From: Agrocybe praecox
Lineage: Eukaryota > Basidiomycota > Agaricomycetes > Agaricales > Agrocybaceae
Length of the DNA: 64,000 bases
Assembly: GCA_964017145.1 (NCBI GenBank)
Contig: OZ024848.1
Span: 2,926,501-2,990,500 of the forward strand
Direction: 5' to 3'
A program made the translations under genes and the position numbers. The notes under the pieces are model-generated. The model ran no database searches. It was given only the letters and a program-made list of their open reading frames with translations, and was not told where the DNA came from. This document shows positions 12,049 to 22,267 of the stretch, piece after piece; within the stretch, counting starts at the first letter, position 1, and each line of letters starts with the position of its first letter.

Positions 12049-14216
12049 ATGCTTCTAAGAAAGCGAGTATCATGCTGGACGTTTGTTCGGCGAAACAGCG
12101 GCTACGTCTTCATGTTTTGCGCTCTCTTCTTATTCATGCAACTAGGGTTCCACAATGGCCAAAAACAAAGAAGAAGGTTGCAGCGCGACCTAGATGTACA
12201 AGCGGACGAAGATAGCTGGATTTCAAAGCCGAACAGTATTTTACCTTTCGTCGAAAACGAAAAAAAGAGCATCATCAGCGAGCACCCAATTCCTGCACTT
12301 ATGGAGGAGGCAGAGGAGAAATACAGGAAGAAGCTTGGCTCCCAGAGCAAGACTCTGAAAGCTGCGATCGCGGAATACAAGAAAAGATATAGACGTGCAC
12401 CCCCAAAGGGATTTGACGAGTGGTGGGCATTCGCTCAGGAATACGACGTGAGAATGATCGACGAATACGACGGTCTCATGGAGGATTTGGCACCTTTCTG
12501 GGAATTGTCAGGGGAGGAGATTCGACGAAGGTCTGCCCAGGTCGGTGAGCTACCATCGATAGACTTGGTGCGGATACGAGACGGCGATGCCACGGTCATC
12601 AATGTCAATCCTGGATTTCACGACTCGGAAGTCAGTGCGCGTGCGCGTGGCTTCAGGAGTATGATTGGGAAATTTATGACTTCTGTAAGTATCTTTCAAC
12701 TAAATTTCTATGTTATCTTATAAAACTTTGTTAAGTTGCCCGACATGGATTTTCCAATAAATGCGAAAGCGGAAGGTCGCGTACTTGTACCTTGGGAACA
12801 TCGTAAATATCCAAACCTAACAATACAAGACTCATCGGGTGTGTCAACATATTTCTATTCCGAAAAAGTCGATGGCCTGACATCCTGACTAGCGGGTACA
12901 AACACTATGCTTGGTGGGCCCTTCAAGCCCGACTGGGGTGAAGATGGAAATGTATGGGAAGCCTGGCGACGTACATGCTCTCCGGATAGCTCCGCGCGCC
13001 GTCTTTTCTCCTCTCTTCGTTCTTCTGGCAATGTCCAAGTGAAAAATCACTTGGCCACCAACGGAGTATCGCCAGGCTCTGATTTCTCCTTCATGAAGGA
13101 GACCTCTGCGAACGAGGATTATTGCAAAACCCCGTACTCTCATTATAATCAGGGCCACTTTTTCTCAGATTGGAGATCTATTCCTGTCCTTTACCCGGTT
13201 TTCAGTCCAGCGAAAGCCAAAGGCTTTATGGACATTCGCATCCCAAGTCATTACTACTATGGCAGCACCAAGCGCTACACTTACGGATGGGATTCAGTAA
13301 ATCTTGAGCTCAAGGAAGTTGACCCCATGGAGGTTGCTTGGGAAGAGAAAATCGACAAGATCTTCTGGCGTGGCGCTACTACAGGAGGCGGAAGCCATCC
13401 GCCAGGCTTTGCACCCCAGTATCAACGCCACAGGTTCCTTCGTATGGCCTCAGATACATCCAATGCCACAAAAGTTGTCACTTTTGCCGATCCGCCTACG
13501 TCTGGCGCGTTTTGGTCGGCTGCCGCTGTACCCGTTGCATCATTAAACGAAGATATTATGGACACTGCATTTGTAAAGTCAGTTTCCGCCGCCAGCTATC
13601 CTGGTGGTCAAGAAGCTCTCGAAGCCGAACATCGTTTTGGTGACTCCGTACCGCTAGGCCGTCATTGGGCTTACAAGTACCTTGTTGACCTTGATGGCAT
13701 GAGTTATAGTGGACGATTTATGTCTTTCCTCGCCAGCGATAGCGTTCCAATAAAGTCGACTGTTTATGAGGAGTTTTTCACTGATTGGATACAACCTTGG
13801 TGAGCCCTTTTCTCAATAAATGTTCCAATTTCTAATTTTTATGTTACCATCACAAAGGGTCCACTTCATCCCCCTTTCCTCGTCATATCAGGAAATATAT
13901 AATATCCACGCATATTTCTCGGGTGCTACTGAGTCGACCCTGAGAGCAGCTAATTCAACCTCGTTGACCCTTCCACCAGACCAACGAAGATCAGTGGAAG
14001 GCGACAAGCGTTTACGAAGGATAGCACGCGCCGGAAAACGCTGGAAACAAAGCGTAGGCAGAACATTAGACATGGAAGGTAAGCACTTGTGCCTTTGTTA
14101 TGTCTCCCAATAGAACTTCTTCTGATTCTGTGGTTCCAGCATATGTATATCGACTTTGCCTTGAATGGGCACGATTATGGGTAGATGATCGAGACTCGAT
14201 GAACTTTTCTCTTTAG
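12049..14216 (+). CDS. CAP10-type glycosyltransferase (GT90 family)
   Basis: Type II membrane glycosyltransferase of the Golgi, related to Cryptococcus Cap10 and O-xylosyl/O-glucosyltransferases of family GT90. The spliced protein is 647 aa in five exons: 12049-12684, 12736-12838, 12893-13799, 13858-14078 and 14140-14216. A single membrane anchor (VFMFCALFLFMQLGF) lies at about residues 23-40 after a basic cytosolic tail. A stem rich in Lys/Glu follows, then the catalytic domain with PPKGFDEWWAFAQEYDV, SHYYYGSTKRYTYGWDSVN, KIDKIFWRGATTGGGS, HRFLRMAS, YKYLVDLDGMSYSGRF and SDSVPIKSTVYEEFFTDWIQPW. These are the usual GT90 blocks for sugar-nucleotide binding and catalysis. The start is the ATG at 12049; the TTG just upstream is ignored. 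In fungi such enzymes decorate capsule or wall glycans; the acceptor here is unknown. Confidence 0.92.
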
Positions 14217-14925
14217 CATTACAAAATGGACCTTTTGCAATTACTCTTTGCTGCGCCGCTCTTTTCCAGTCACGTCCACATACTTTATACCACATTGTTT
14301 CCTAAAAAACGGAAGACATAAACCACGTTATTCCCATCCGAAGCCTCTTGGTCAATCCTATGTACTTGTAACAGTCTTATCATTAAGGTTAGTCTAATAA
14401 TAGATAGTAATTGCGTATCCGATGCTCGTTATGTTTTTCTCCTCCGAATCATGGATCGTCGTCTTTGCCATTCGCCATCAACTCAACTTTGCGATTCCCG
14501 AAGATGATTCGAAAGAAGGGTCATGTGAGTCTTTTTAGATCTTTACTTGGCCTTTACTTCCGATCTTCACTGTTTAGGCTCTAACTATACAAGACTCGAG
14601 GCCAGGGTCGTTCAATGTGAATTTTTATCACAATTCCGTAAATTTATAACGCGGCCAGCTATGTCCTTTTACTAGACCTCAAGAGCTCGATACAAATGGA
14701 TTAATGTTATCGATTCACTATCGATGTACAACTAAACACGTTGTAAAAGCGTGTCTCCCTCTTCGGATTCTTTCTAGCACCGATATGGATATTTCGAATC
14801 GCAAAGGCTGGAAATGGCAAGCTCATTTGGCAATGACCTAGCTCGATACAAAAGGCTTTGCACCTGTCCCTTATCTGGAGTCTATCTCATTTGTTCTTTT
14901 TGCCCACAAAGACTTCAATCCTGCC
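14217..14925. other. Intergenic, no gene seen
   Basis: About 700 bp between two genes in the same orientation. Short frames only; no motif that I recognise. It probably contains the GT90 terminator and the promoter of the oxygenase-like gene. Confidence 0.5.
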
Positions 14926-16732
14926 ATGTACGCGCCTCAGCCTCACATACCTTTGGGTCGGACTGCGTCGCCTATACCAGGCAGCGGTCAATCATACTAC
15001 AATGCCCCGCCTGCTGCTCGTCCGATCAGCAGAGGGCCTTCACCATCTCCGGCACCATACTACAATCCAACACTCGCAGGTCGCCCTGTGAGTCGAGGAC
15101 CATCTCCATCTCCAGCGCCTTACCCCGTCGCCTCATCTGGATACTATGCTTACCCGTCCCCAGTGAGTATGCCGCCAGTTAGCCCCCGACCTGGCGTCGT
15201 CGATCCATACAGATCACCTGGCGTATCTAGCTTTCAAGTAGAAAAGAGAAGCAAATCTCCGAATCCTTATGGCCGTCCTCCATCAGCGCAACCTGAGCCC
15301 GCTTACAGAGACGAACTTGTCTATCGCGAACAAGTTTCTGCCCTGATCGCTGCAAAGGATCAACAGATAGGTGTTAGCGGACGCATCCCAGTTGATCCAG
15401 CTCAACTTCTCCTATTCTTTAGAGGCAAGGCAAGTGTGCCGTTGAATCATAAGCCGTTAGTCATTGGCTTATTCAAAATTCGATGCAGCCCGGTATCACC
15501 TACTCCCTTGAATTTCCAATCGACCTAAGCTACTCCACACCTCAGGCTTTCGATCTCCTTGTAGCTGCTTGCAGACCTCGGCCCCGTCAAATCTCGGAGT
15601 ATGATAATTACGGGCCTGATAGGGAGGGCATTTGCTACCCAGCTACTCTTCCTCTCGTGGCGACTCTGGAATTATCCAATTATCCCATCCTCGATGCCGT
15701 GCGCAGTTCACTATTCCCGGTCCTCCCTGCAGACCAACATCTCACCGCTGTCCGAGATGGATTGGATGTCATAAATGCCGGCAGCTATATCTCATTTAAC
15801 TCTCCATCTCAGCTGCGTAAAGATCAGAGGGTAGCCACAATAGTCGTCACCCTGCCAGTCCGCTACCAAGGTGGTGCTATCTCTATTCGAGACCCCGAAG
15901 GCAGGGAAGATAAATTCGTTGGAAATGGAGGGAAGCCAGGAAATATCGACTGGCTGGCCTTCCGCTCAGACTGTTCTTTTGCCATTGAGCCTATTCAAAC
16001 GGGTTGCATGATGACCATCTCTTACGGGGTCTACATGAAGTCATTTGGCCCATCTTCTCCTATTGCTGACACCATGATCACTCCGAGCGACAAGTTTTTC
16101 GATCTTCTCTCACCAATCTTGAACATGTCTCGTGGACGCAGCGTCGGGTTCTACTTGAACTATGACTACGACGGCGTCAACCCTGCCGAAGTAACAGCGA
16201 ACACTCTTGTAAATCAGGTATGTCCTATGATTTCAATTTAAAGAACTGCCTCTCATCCTGACGATCCATGTAGCTCAAAGGAGCGGATGCCCTTCTATTT
16301 GATGCATTTAAATTTCACAAGCTCGCCCCTGAGCTTCATTGGACGGCTGGCGGATACGTCTGGGCTGCCGACAAGTCTCTGGAATCCTTTGGAGACGATG
16401 ACGATCAAGGGAGCAACCCATTGAAGACGGTCAGCCCAGCCTACGGAAGGACGCCATTTGGCAGCATCAACGGACCTCGTGGTACAGTCCACCCAGTAAG
16501 AGGAGCCTTTGGAAGCTTCCCCGACCCAAGCTTTAGCCAGGACGATACTGACGCTATACGGCTGAGGGTGCAGCAGAGCGGTGGTGTTCCAATTGCCGAT
16601 GCTAACATTACGTTGTTGACGGACTATAAGAATCCCGCCCCAAGTGTAGGCCGCGAAAAGGTCTTCTTCGTGTCCAAGGGCGAGCTAGAGAAACTTGTTG
16701 TCAACGTTTTGCTAGTCGTCTATATTCCCTAG
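14926..16732 (+). CDS. 2OG-Fe(II)-oxygenase-like protein, metal ligands apparently replaced
   Basis: 563 aa from exons 14926-15429, 15489-16217 and 16274-16732. Residues 1-140 are low-complexity (Pro/Ser/Tyr repeats such as RPISRGPSPSPAPYYNP, repeated twice). The rest resembles the double-stranded beta-helix of prolyl-4-hydroxylase-like 2OG-Fe(II) proteins common in agarics: TIVVTLPVRYQGGAISI, then DWLAFRSDCSFAIEPIQTG and MTISYGVYM. In active members I would expect His where RYQGG has Tyr/Gln and a His in the CEHEV-like position, here CSFAI. The enzyme may therefore be inactive or bind another ligand. The first intron (15430-15488) begins with GC, not GT, in the perfect context AAG|GCAAGT. 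The 3' end lies 215 bp from the transposon. The fold is inferred from motif resemblance only. Confidence 0.7.
15430..15488 (+). other. GC-AG intron
   Basis: A 59-nt intron with donor AAG|GCAAGT and acceptor GATGCAG. Removing it restores the frame from RGK into PGITYSLEF. No GT donor nearby gives an equally good join, so this is a likely non-canonical GC-AG intron. Confidence 0.75.
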
Positions 16733-16941
16733 GCACCAAGCCTAGTACCGTGTACATTGCCTCCCACTTAACTTCTTTTCCTCCGTTTTCAAACATTCAG
16801 TTTACCATACGTCCATTTTCTCCGTAAATTCAATAGTCCTCAGAAAAAACAATGTTACTTGTAGTAAATATTAATCTGATCATACGTTTTCTCCACGTTC
16901 CGAAGAGATTTTTCATGTCCTTTCTTCGCGTTGTTGTTTAT

Positions 16942-16947
16942 GAAGAG
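16942..16947 (+). repeat. Left target-site duplication (GAAGAG)
   Basis: The 6-bp sequence GAAGAG abuts the left end of the inverted-repeat element, and the same 6 bp abut the right end at 20311-20316. Confidence 0.8.
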
Positions 16948-17370
16948 TACGGTGGCCTGGAACCGCCAGGATGTATTTCAGTTTTTAGTTTCTGATTTTT
17001 GATTTTTGATCGTTCCATCGCTAAGCTTGATGTCGGCTAACCGTCCTAAGTCCGTCCCTTAGGTGTTACTCCCCTTCTCGGACAACATCGAGGCAACATT
17101 CCCTTTCGCTTTGCTGTGGACCCTGAGCATCTTCTGAGCCCACTGGGGTCGTCAGTTCGCCCTTCTGAGGTGGTGACGGGTGCTTGCGGCGTGTGCGTGA
17201 GGCTTGGGCTTGAGCGCGACGCACACGTGGCGTGGGACATCATCGGCGACGTCGGCGATACTTCGTAATTTTCGTGCACAAGAGACAAAGGCGTGCTTTC
17301 AGTCATTTCTCGATGCTTCTTTTGGTGTAAGGTGATATAACATAGCTAGTATTTTCTATACAACTCTTTA
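16948..17370 (+). repeat. Left terminal inverted repeat
   Basis: About 423 bp matching the reverse complement of 19889-20310 with scattered substitutions and small indels. The outer tip carries its own short palindrome, CCTGG-AACCG-CCAGG. An open frame on the minus strand (17306-17046, 86 aa) lies within it and has a counterpart in the right repeat. Confidence 0.88.
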
Positions 17371-17377
17371 GGTTATA

Positions 17378-17416
17378 ATAATAATAATAGTAGTAGTAGT
17401 AGTAGTAGTAGTAGTA
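17378..17416 (+). repeat. Trinucleotide microsatellite
   Basis: A run of about four ATA/ATAAT units followed by about nine TAG units, just inside the left inverted repeat. Simple-sequence expansion inside the transposon. Confidence 0.8.
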
Positions 17417-17445
17417 AATGATTATAAGGTATTCTAGTAGATTGT

Positions 17446-17619
17446 CTAGTCCTCTCCAGATGCCCCATTATCCAGTTCACCGTCAGCAACCCTCTCGTTG
17501 GAATCGTTTTCGGTGAGAGTATGATTTGGAATCATATCTTGATTACCGTGACCATCATTTTCCTCCACATCAACGAAGTGGTCATCGGATACAGCGCTGT
17601 TAGTGTTGAAATGATCCAT
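17446..17619 (-). CDS. Short acidic open frame inside the transposon (uncertain)
   Basis: A 57-aa frame rich in Asp, Glu and Asn (starts MDHFNTNSAVSDDHFVDVEE). An intron-like acceptor (ACTTACAG) lies directly before its ATG on the coding strand, so it may be a 3' exon of a transposon gene. No family recognised. Confidence 0.25.
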   Translation of the reverse strand: MDHFNTNSAVSDDHFVDVEENDGHGNQDMIPNHTLTENDSNERVADGELDNGASGED

Positions 17620-17977
17620 TCTGTAAGTATCATTGTAACTTAACTGGTGATTTGTTTATGAATTACAGTCGGCTACCGGCACGTGAGACACTATGCGTCA
17701 ATGAGACACCCGTGCTGTATTTCTCCTGTAGCTTGCGATAGAAAGCACATATTGCCTTGTTTTCTTCTGTATAAAATCATGTTTATTAGCTGCTACATAG
17801 TACTAAGTTTATCTCTGTATCAATGTGATAGCTATATTTTTAAATTAAATTAAATTCTTATGAGAACTTGTGAAATTGACTTGCTAAGAAAATAAAATCA
17901 TTGATTGTGAGATATATACACCAGTTATAATTACAAAAACACCTGGAATTGATGTAATATGATGTCCATTATATTCA

Positions 17978-18401
17978 ATGACTGTCCTGCGCTTCCCAAA
18001 TAATTCATTCCGATGTTATAGTGTGAAAATCAATGTTATTAGACAGGACAAAAAGAGGCCAGGCTTAATTGCATATGTGGCTGTGGTAGCGGAGGGGAAG
18101 GCTGCCAATGAAAAACAGAAGGATGTAAAGAAGGTCAAGGAGAAGAATAAAAAGGAACTTGATGTCTTCAACAACAAGAAGGACAACGCGAAGAAGAAGG
18201 GCAAGACTTTCAAAGGAGCCAAACCCAACCCCCATTCCCCTCCCCAAGGCTGTCCCGAAGCTGAAATTGAAGGATTTCCTTCCCGGATTGGGCCCAGCAG
18301 CTGACAATAAAGATGCCAACACTACAGACACCTCAACAGCTGACGAAGAAGAGCCCAACTCCCCCGCCGCCGACAATGAAGACCACGACGACGATGATTA
18401 G
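17978..18401 (+). pseudogene. Lys-rich then acidic open-frame remnant inside the transposon
   Basis: Two overlapping plus-strand frames look like one frameshifted coding segment. The first (17978-18304) runs through a Lys/Glu-rich stretch (KKVKEKNKKELDVFNNKK). The second (to 18401) continues with LPKAVPKLKLKDFLPGLGP and ends in an acidic tail (NEDHDDDD). Joining them would need a shift near 18230. It may be an accessory transposon protein; function unknown. Confidence 0.35.
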
Positions 18402-18609
18402 GTAGGTTTAAAAATAGTTTTGATAGCGCATCAGTGGCTGTCTCACTGACCCATAGTACCCTTTTAGGCTGCGGTGGGGCTCCTTTTTTGTTTTCTTACT
18501 CATACCATGCTCGCTCGCTTATATATATATATTTCAACGATGTATGTACACTGTTTGTACATAAATGTAAAATTTTGGCGAATTTTTGCTTACCATAAGC
18601 GTCCGAAAT

Positions 18610-18630
18610 CACCCAAATACAATTTGGGTG
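18610..18630. repeat. Small perfect hairpin
   Basis: CACCCAAAT and ATTTGGGTG are exact inverted arms separated by ACA, inside the transposon. Its role is unknown. Confidence 0.6.
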
Positions 18631-18869
18631 TCTCAAACAATGGTAAATGACTGTATCTCTAATAATATTTGGTCTCCTCATACAGTAGACAACAATCCCG
18701 AGTTACCTTCCCTGATACAAAAGTACTTGAATGAAGGTGTTAGGTAGAAAACATATTAGAAACCCTCGAGCGTAAGAACAGTATTAACTTGAAAATATTG
18801 TATGATTAAAATACAACTCAGCGCAGCTTGTATACTAATTGATCCGTATCCGTTTACAGTCTTCGTTTT

Positions 18870-19860
18870 GTCCAGAGAATTTCCCAGAAGGGAGGGGTTG
18901 TGTCTTCTAAACGAAATGGTCTAACAGTCGATCAACAAACCGCTGCAATTGAGACTGTTCTTTCGGATGACCCCAAGAAGGTATGGGGTTACCGAAAGGT
19001 GTAAGAAAAGCTGGAACAAGTTCAGGGCATCCGAGGTAAGACTTACGATGTTATTTCTGCTCAAATTCTGATCTCGCTACTCTGTTACATCTCTTAGGGA
19101 TAATATTGCAGCATTCCAACGAGAGCAGGACCCACAAGCAGCCACGGAACGACATCCAACAAGTAAAAAGGACCGCCCTCATGGAATTTGGTGTACAGGT
19201 CCGAACGAAGATTGGTGCTGCGACGGTCATGAAAAAATGTTAAGATCAATGGGATTGCTGTATGGGGCATTATTAATAAGTATGGTCGGATAGAACTAAG
19301 TCTTTGGGCAATGCCCAATGCGAGACTTATGATGTCCCTCCAGCTCTATCTTAGACTGAGCTAGGGAATGTTTTTCATGAGCACAATTCGGGTCTCGTTA
19401 CTTCGGGATATCAAGAAAACGATCCTGTACACTCGTAAGTCAACCATTACTCTTCTATGATATTCAGCTCTGGATTGATTCTGTTTCTTCTGCAGCGCTG
19501 TTAAAATTTGGCTTTAGGGACGCATTGTTCAACTCCGGCTTGACGACATTGTCATTGAGAGTGCTATTCACAGGGTCAGAAAACAAAAATTAAAATTAAA
19601 ATGGAATTTTACTTCCCAGTGGAGCTCGACGAATTGACATGTACGAGAGACCGACTGATTTTGGCGGCAAGGACTGTCTTATTGAAGTACCTGACGAGAT
19701 CATTGATTAGTTCCTTGCGAAGTACGATCAACCAAGTCTTCTCCAATTTGGAAATGACGACGTTGTGGCATTGTGCGAGAACACCTATGAAGCCATAGGT
19801 GATCCTTAGCTTTCAGCGAAGGTTGGTTGGGCTGTATTTAATTTGATGATCGAGTATATT
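18870..19860 (+). pseudogene. Decayed integrase-core transposase
   Basis: Fragments in different frames recall a fungal integrase-core protein seen across Agaricomycetes. In order: a helix-turn-helix-like part (VLSDDPKKVWGYRK), an intron at about 19034-19098, then GIWCTGPNEDWCCDGHEKM, then after a frameshift near 19245 INGIAVWGIINKYGRIEL and LWAMPNARLMMSLQLYLR, a stop, and a C-terminal part (RRIDMYERPTDFGGKDCLIE, LLQFGNDDVVALCENTYEAI, VGWAVFNLMIEYI) broken by two in-frame stops. The DGHEK and LWAMPNAR blocks are the expected catalytic-core region. With at least one frameshift and three stops it cannot encode an active enzyme. Its position between the TIRs makes it the element's former transposase. 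Confidence 0.75.
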
Positions 19861-19888
19861 ATTGAATCTGGGGCTGAATATGTTTAGA

Positions 19889-20310
19889 AAGAGTTGTATA
19901 TAAAATACTGGCTATTTTTAATCACCTTACACCGAAAGAAACATCGAGAAATGACTGAAAGCACACCGTTGTGTCTCTTGTGCACGAAAATTACCAAGTC
20001 TCGCCGACGTCGCCGACGATGTCCCACGCCACGTGTGCGTCGCGCTCAAGCTCGAGCCTCACGCACACGCCGCAAACACCCGTCACCACTCCAGAAGAGC
20101 GAACTGACGACTCCAGTGAGCTCAGAAGATGCCGGTTTACAGCAAAGCGAAAGAGAATGTTGCCTCGACGTTGGCCGAGAAGGGGAGTAACACCTGAGGG
20201 ACGGACTTAGGATGGTTAGCCGACATCAAGCTTGGCGATGAAACGAATCAAACGATCAAAAATCAAAAACTAAAAACTGAAATACATCCTGGCGGTTCCA
20301 GGCCACCGTA
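19889..20310 (-). repeat. Right terminal inverted repeat
   Basis: About 422 bp, reverse complement of the left repeat. It also holds an open frame (19971-20210, plus strand) reading towards the element end, homologous in sequence to the frame in the left repeat (SLVHENYQVSPTSP versus SLVHENYEVSPTSP). Confidence 0.88.
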
Positions 20311-20316
20311 GAAGAG
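20311..20316 (+). repeat. Right target-site duplication (GAAGAG)
   Basis: Copy of the 6-bp repeat at 16942-16947, directly outside the right inverted repeat. Confidence 0.8.
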
Positions 20317-20422
20317 TGTCGTAGAATCTACCAATTTTCTGTTTACTTTATTTTTTATTTATTTTAAAAAATCGACAACATGTGCCACATATAGGGAGCG
20401 AGGTCGAACGTAAGCTCCAAAT

Positions 20423-22267
20423 TCAATATTCTCCAGGTTTATTCTTTTCCTTTTCCAAAAAGAGTTCCCCGTCACCGTCGACCTTAAACCTCACTAGGTG
20501 GCCGTCCCACCACGTCATCTCCTCAATTAGTGGCAATGCTGCTTTGATTTTGCGTGCAATCTTAAGTACCCATTCTGAGTCGACCTCAGCAAAGTCCCCA
20601 AAGGGCCATATAGAAACACCAGTAAATCTCTTTAGCTTTTGCCAACGCGTCAGGATGGGCAGAATATTTCTGTAGGAGTCACCGCCGTCACGCTATAAAG
20701 GAGCATCTTTAGCATATGCAATATAGAATGAAGTATTGAGATATAAGGACGCACAAATGAAGTCATGCGATGGCACACAAGTTCTTCGAGATTCGGAGTC
20801 ACATCGGGCAAATCATTAAGATGACTGGTGCGCTTGATGTTCTTTATGACCAGGGAACGTAAATCAGGCATCCTGGGAAGAATATGTTCCACTTTTGCAC
20901 CCGGCGGAATTAGAACCGCAGAATCTTGGGTTATCATGGGTATCTCTATGACATGTCTGGCAGGTTCATGGATAGTACGGATACGACTCGGAGGCGGGTC
21001 AAAATCCTCTGTACCCCAATCTCGAGGCTCCATGCTGTTGATGGACTGAAGGAAACATGGTTCTTTTAGCGCTCGTAAGACTTGCCCCATGATTCCAGCA
21101 TCCAATGCAACGGTTTTGAGGTTTGGGAGAAACCCTTGACCGAGATCCACCTCTGAAGAAATGTGGAAAGGTAGACAGCCTAAGGGAAGATTGGCGATAG
21201 ACAAAATAACGGAAAGTGTTTCTAATTTGCGATGCCTGAGCAAGAATTTGGTCATGACGGGACCATCGATCATTATATCATGGAACTTCAGGACAGTCAA
21301 TTCTGGCCAATAGGCATCTTGAAGTATAGTGGTAATATCTGTGTATGGATTTCCTTCGAATTCGAAGTAAAATTGTCTGTCAATGATGGCCAAGGAAAGA
21401 CTCTGATAGGCAAATTAGTCCTCGAAATTTCTATAGAAAACAGCAGCACATATAACTGACCTCGAGGCTAGGGCACTGTTTCGTTATCGCTTTGATACCG
21501 TCAATCTTTACCCTCCCGTTCCTCGAAGTGTTCCCTGCCCCCTGAGTAAGATTGCCTCCATCCGAGTATCCCTCGGGATTATGGTAGAACGTTAAATCCA
21601 ACGACGTCAAGTCCTTAAGAGTAAAGATCTGGAAACAAAAGTATGACTATATTTCTTTGGCTACACTTTCGATAGTTGAACTCACGGTACTGTTCAAGAT
21701 TGGGCGTAAGTTGTCACCAGCATCAAAATCGGGGATATCGAGGACTTGCAGACTTTTCAACGGCGTGTAATCGCGTAGATTGGTCCACATATCTTCTTCG
21801 TAAACAGTGCCCCCCACCTCTGCACCTTGGTGGACTAAAGGTGTTTTCCAGTCCCAATAGAAACTCTCGAGATTTCGCATTTTCTTGATGGCTTGTACCA
21901 AGAGATACTCGGACTGTATCGCAGCTTTTGTATCATCTATTCGATGAGGTTGAGAGTCGGAGTCTCCATCTTCTAAGGTGGCTTCTACTCGTGCATTCAG
22001 TAGTTTTGGAACCAAAAGATTATTGTGACGAATCTCCAGAGATCGGATACGCGAAGCTTGTCCTGGGTTAGACGCCAGTTGAATCCAGAGCGCATTGTTG
22101 TCAAGCTTGCAATGAATACACCTATATTCAAGCTCGGGGAAAGCCAACTCCAGGAATTCTTTGCTGGTCAAACATAAGGCAAAAAGATCTTGTGTAGAGG
22201 ACACGAAAGATACGAGGTAAGCGAAGACGTCTCGGTTGAGCTGCATTCCACCAGAACTGCCGAACAT
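20423..22267 (-). CDS. F-box-like protein with leucine-rich C-terminal region
   Basis: Predicted substrate adaptor of an SCF ubiquitin ligase, of the large and variable agaric family. The N-terminus is F-box-like: QLNRDVFAYLVSFVSSTQDL followed by CLTSKEFLELAFPELEY. After that come irregular leucine-rich segments (LRDYTPLKSLQVLDIPDF, FTLKDLTSLDLTFYHNPEG, WPELTVLKFHDIMIDGP, RMPDLRSLVIKNIKRTSHL). Introns lie at about 21687-21630, 21460-21404 and 20752-20688; the last exon continues to an in-frame stop at 20423 (HLVRFKVDGDGELFLEK). The target is unknown. Its 3' end is 113 bp from the transposon, which probably supplies none of the coding sequence. It is divergent from the transporter gene. Confidence 0.8.

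Larger units (their letters stand above)
16948..20310. mobile_element. DNA transposon with long TIRs and integrase remnant (IS3EU-like)
   Basis: A 3363-bp element bounded by inverted repeats that begin TACGGTGGCCTGG and end CCAGGCCACCGTA, flanked by a 6-bp direct repeat GAAGAG. The TIRs are about 420 bp each and roughly 90% identical by eye. Inside, a decayed gene related to eukaryotic integrase-core transposases lies on the plus strand (about 18870-19860), with other short frames and a TAG/TAA trinucleotide repeat. From memory, IS3EU elements have 5'-TAY...RTA-3' termini, 6-bp target duplications and an integrase-like DDE transposase; this element fits all three. It sits between the oxygenase-like gene and the 3' end of an F-box gene, 113 bp from the latter's stop codon. 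The copy is probably not autonomous. Confidence 0.85.
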
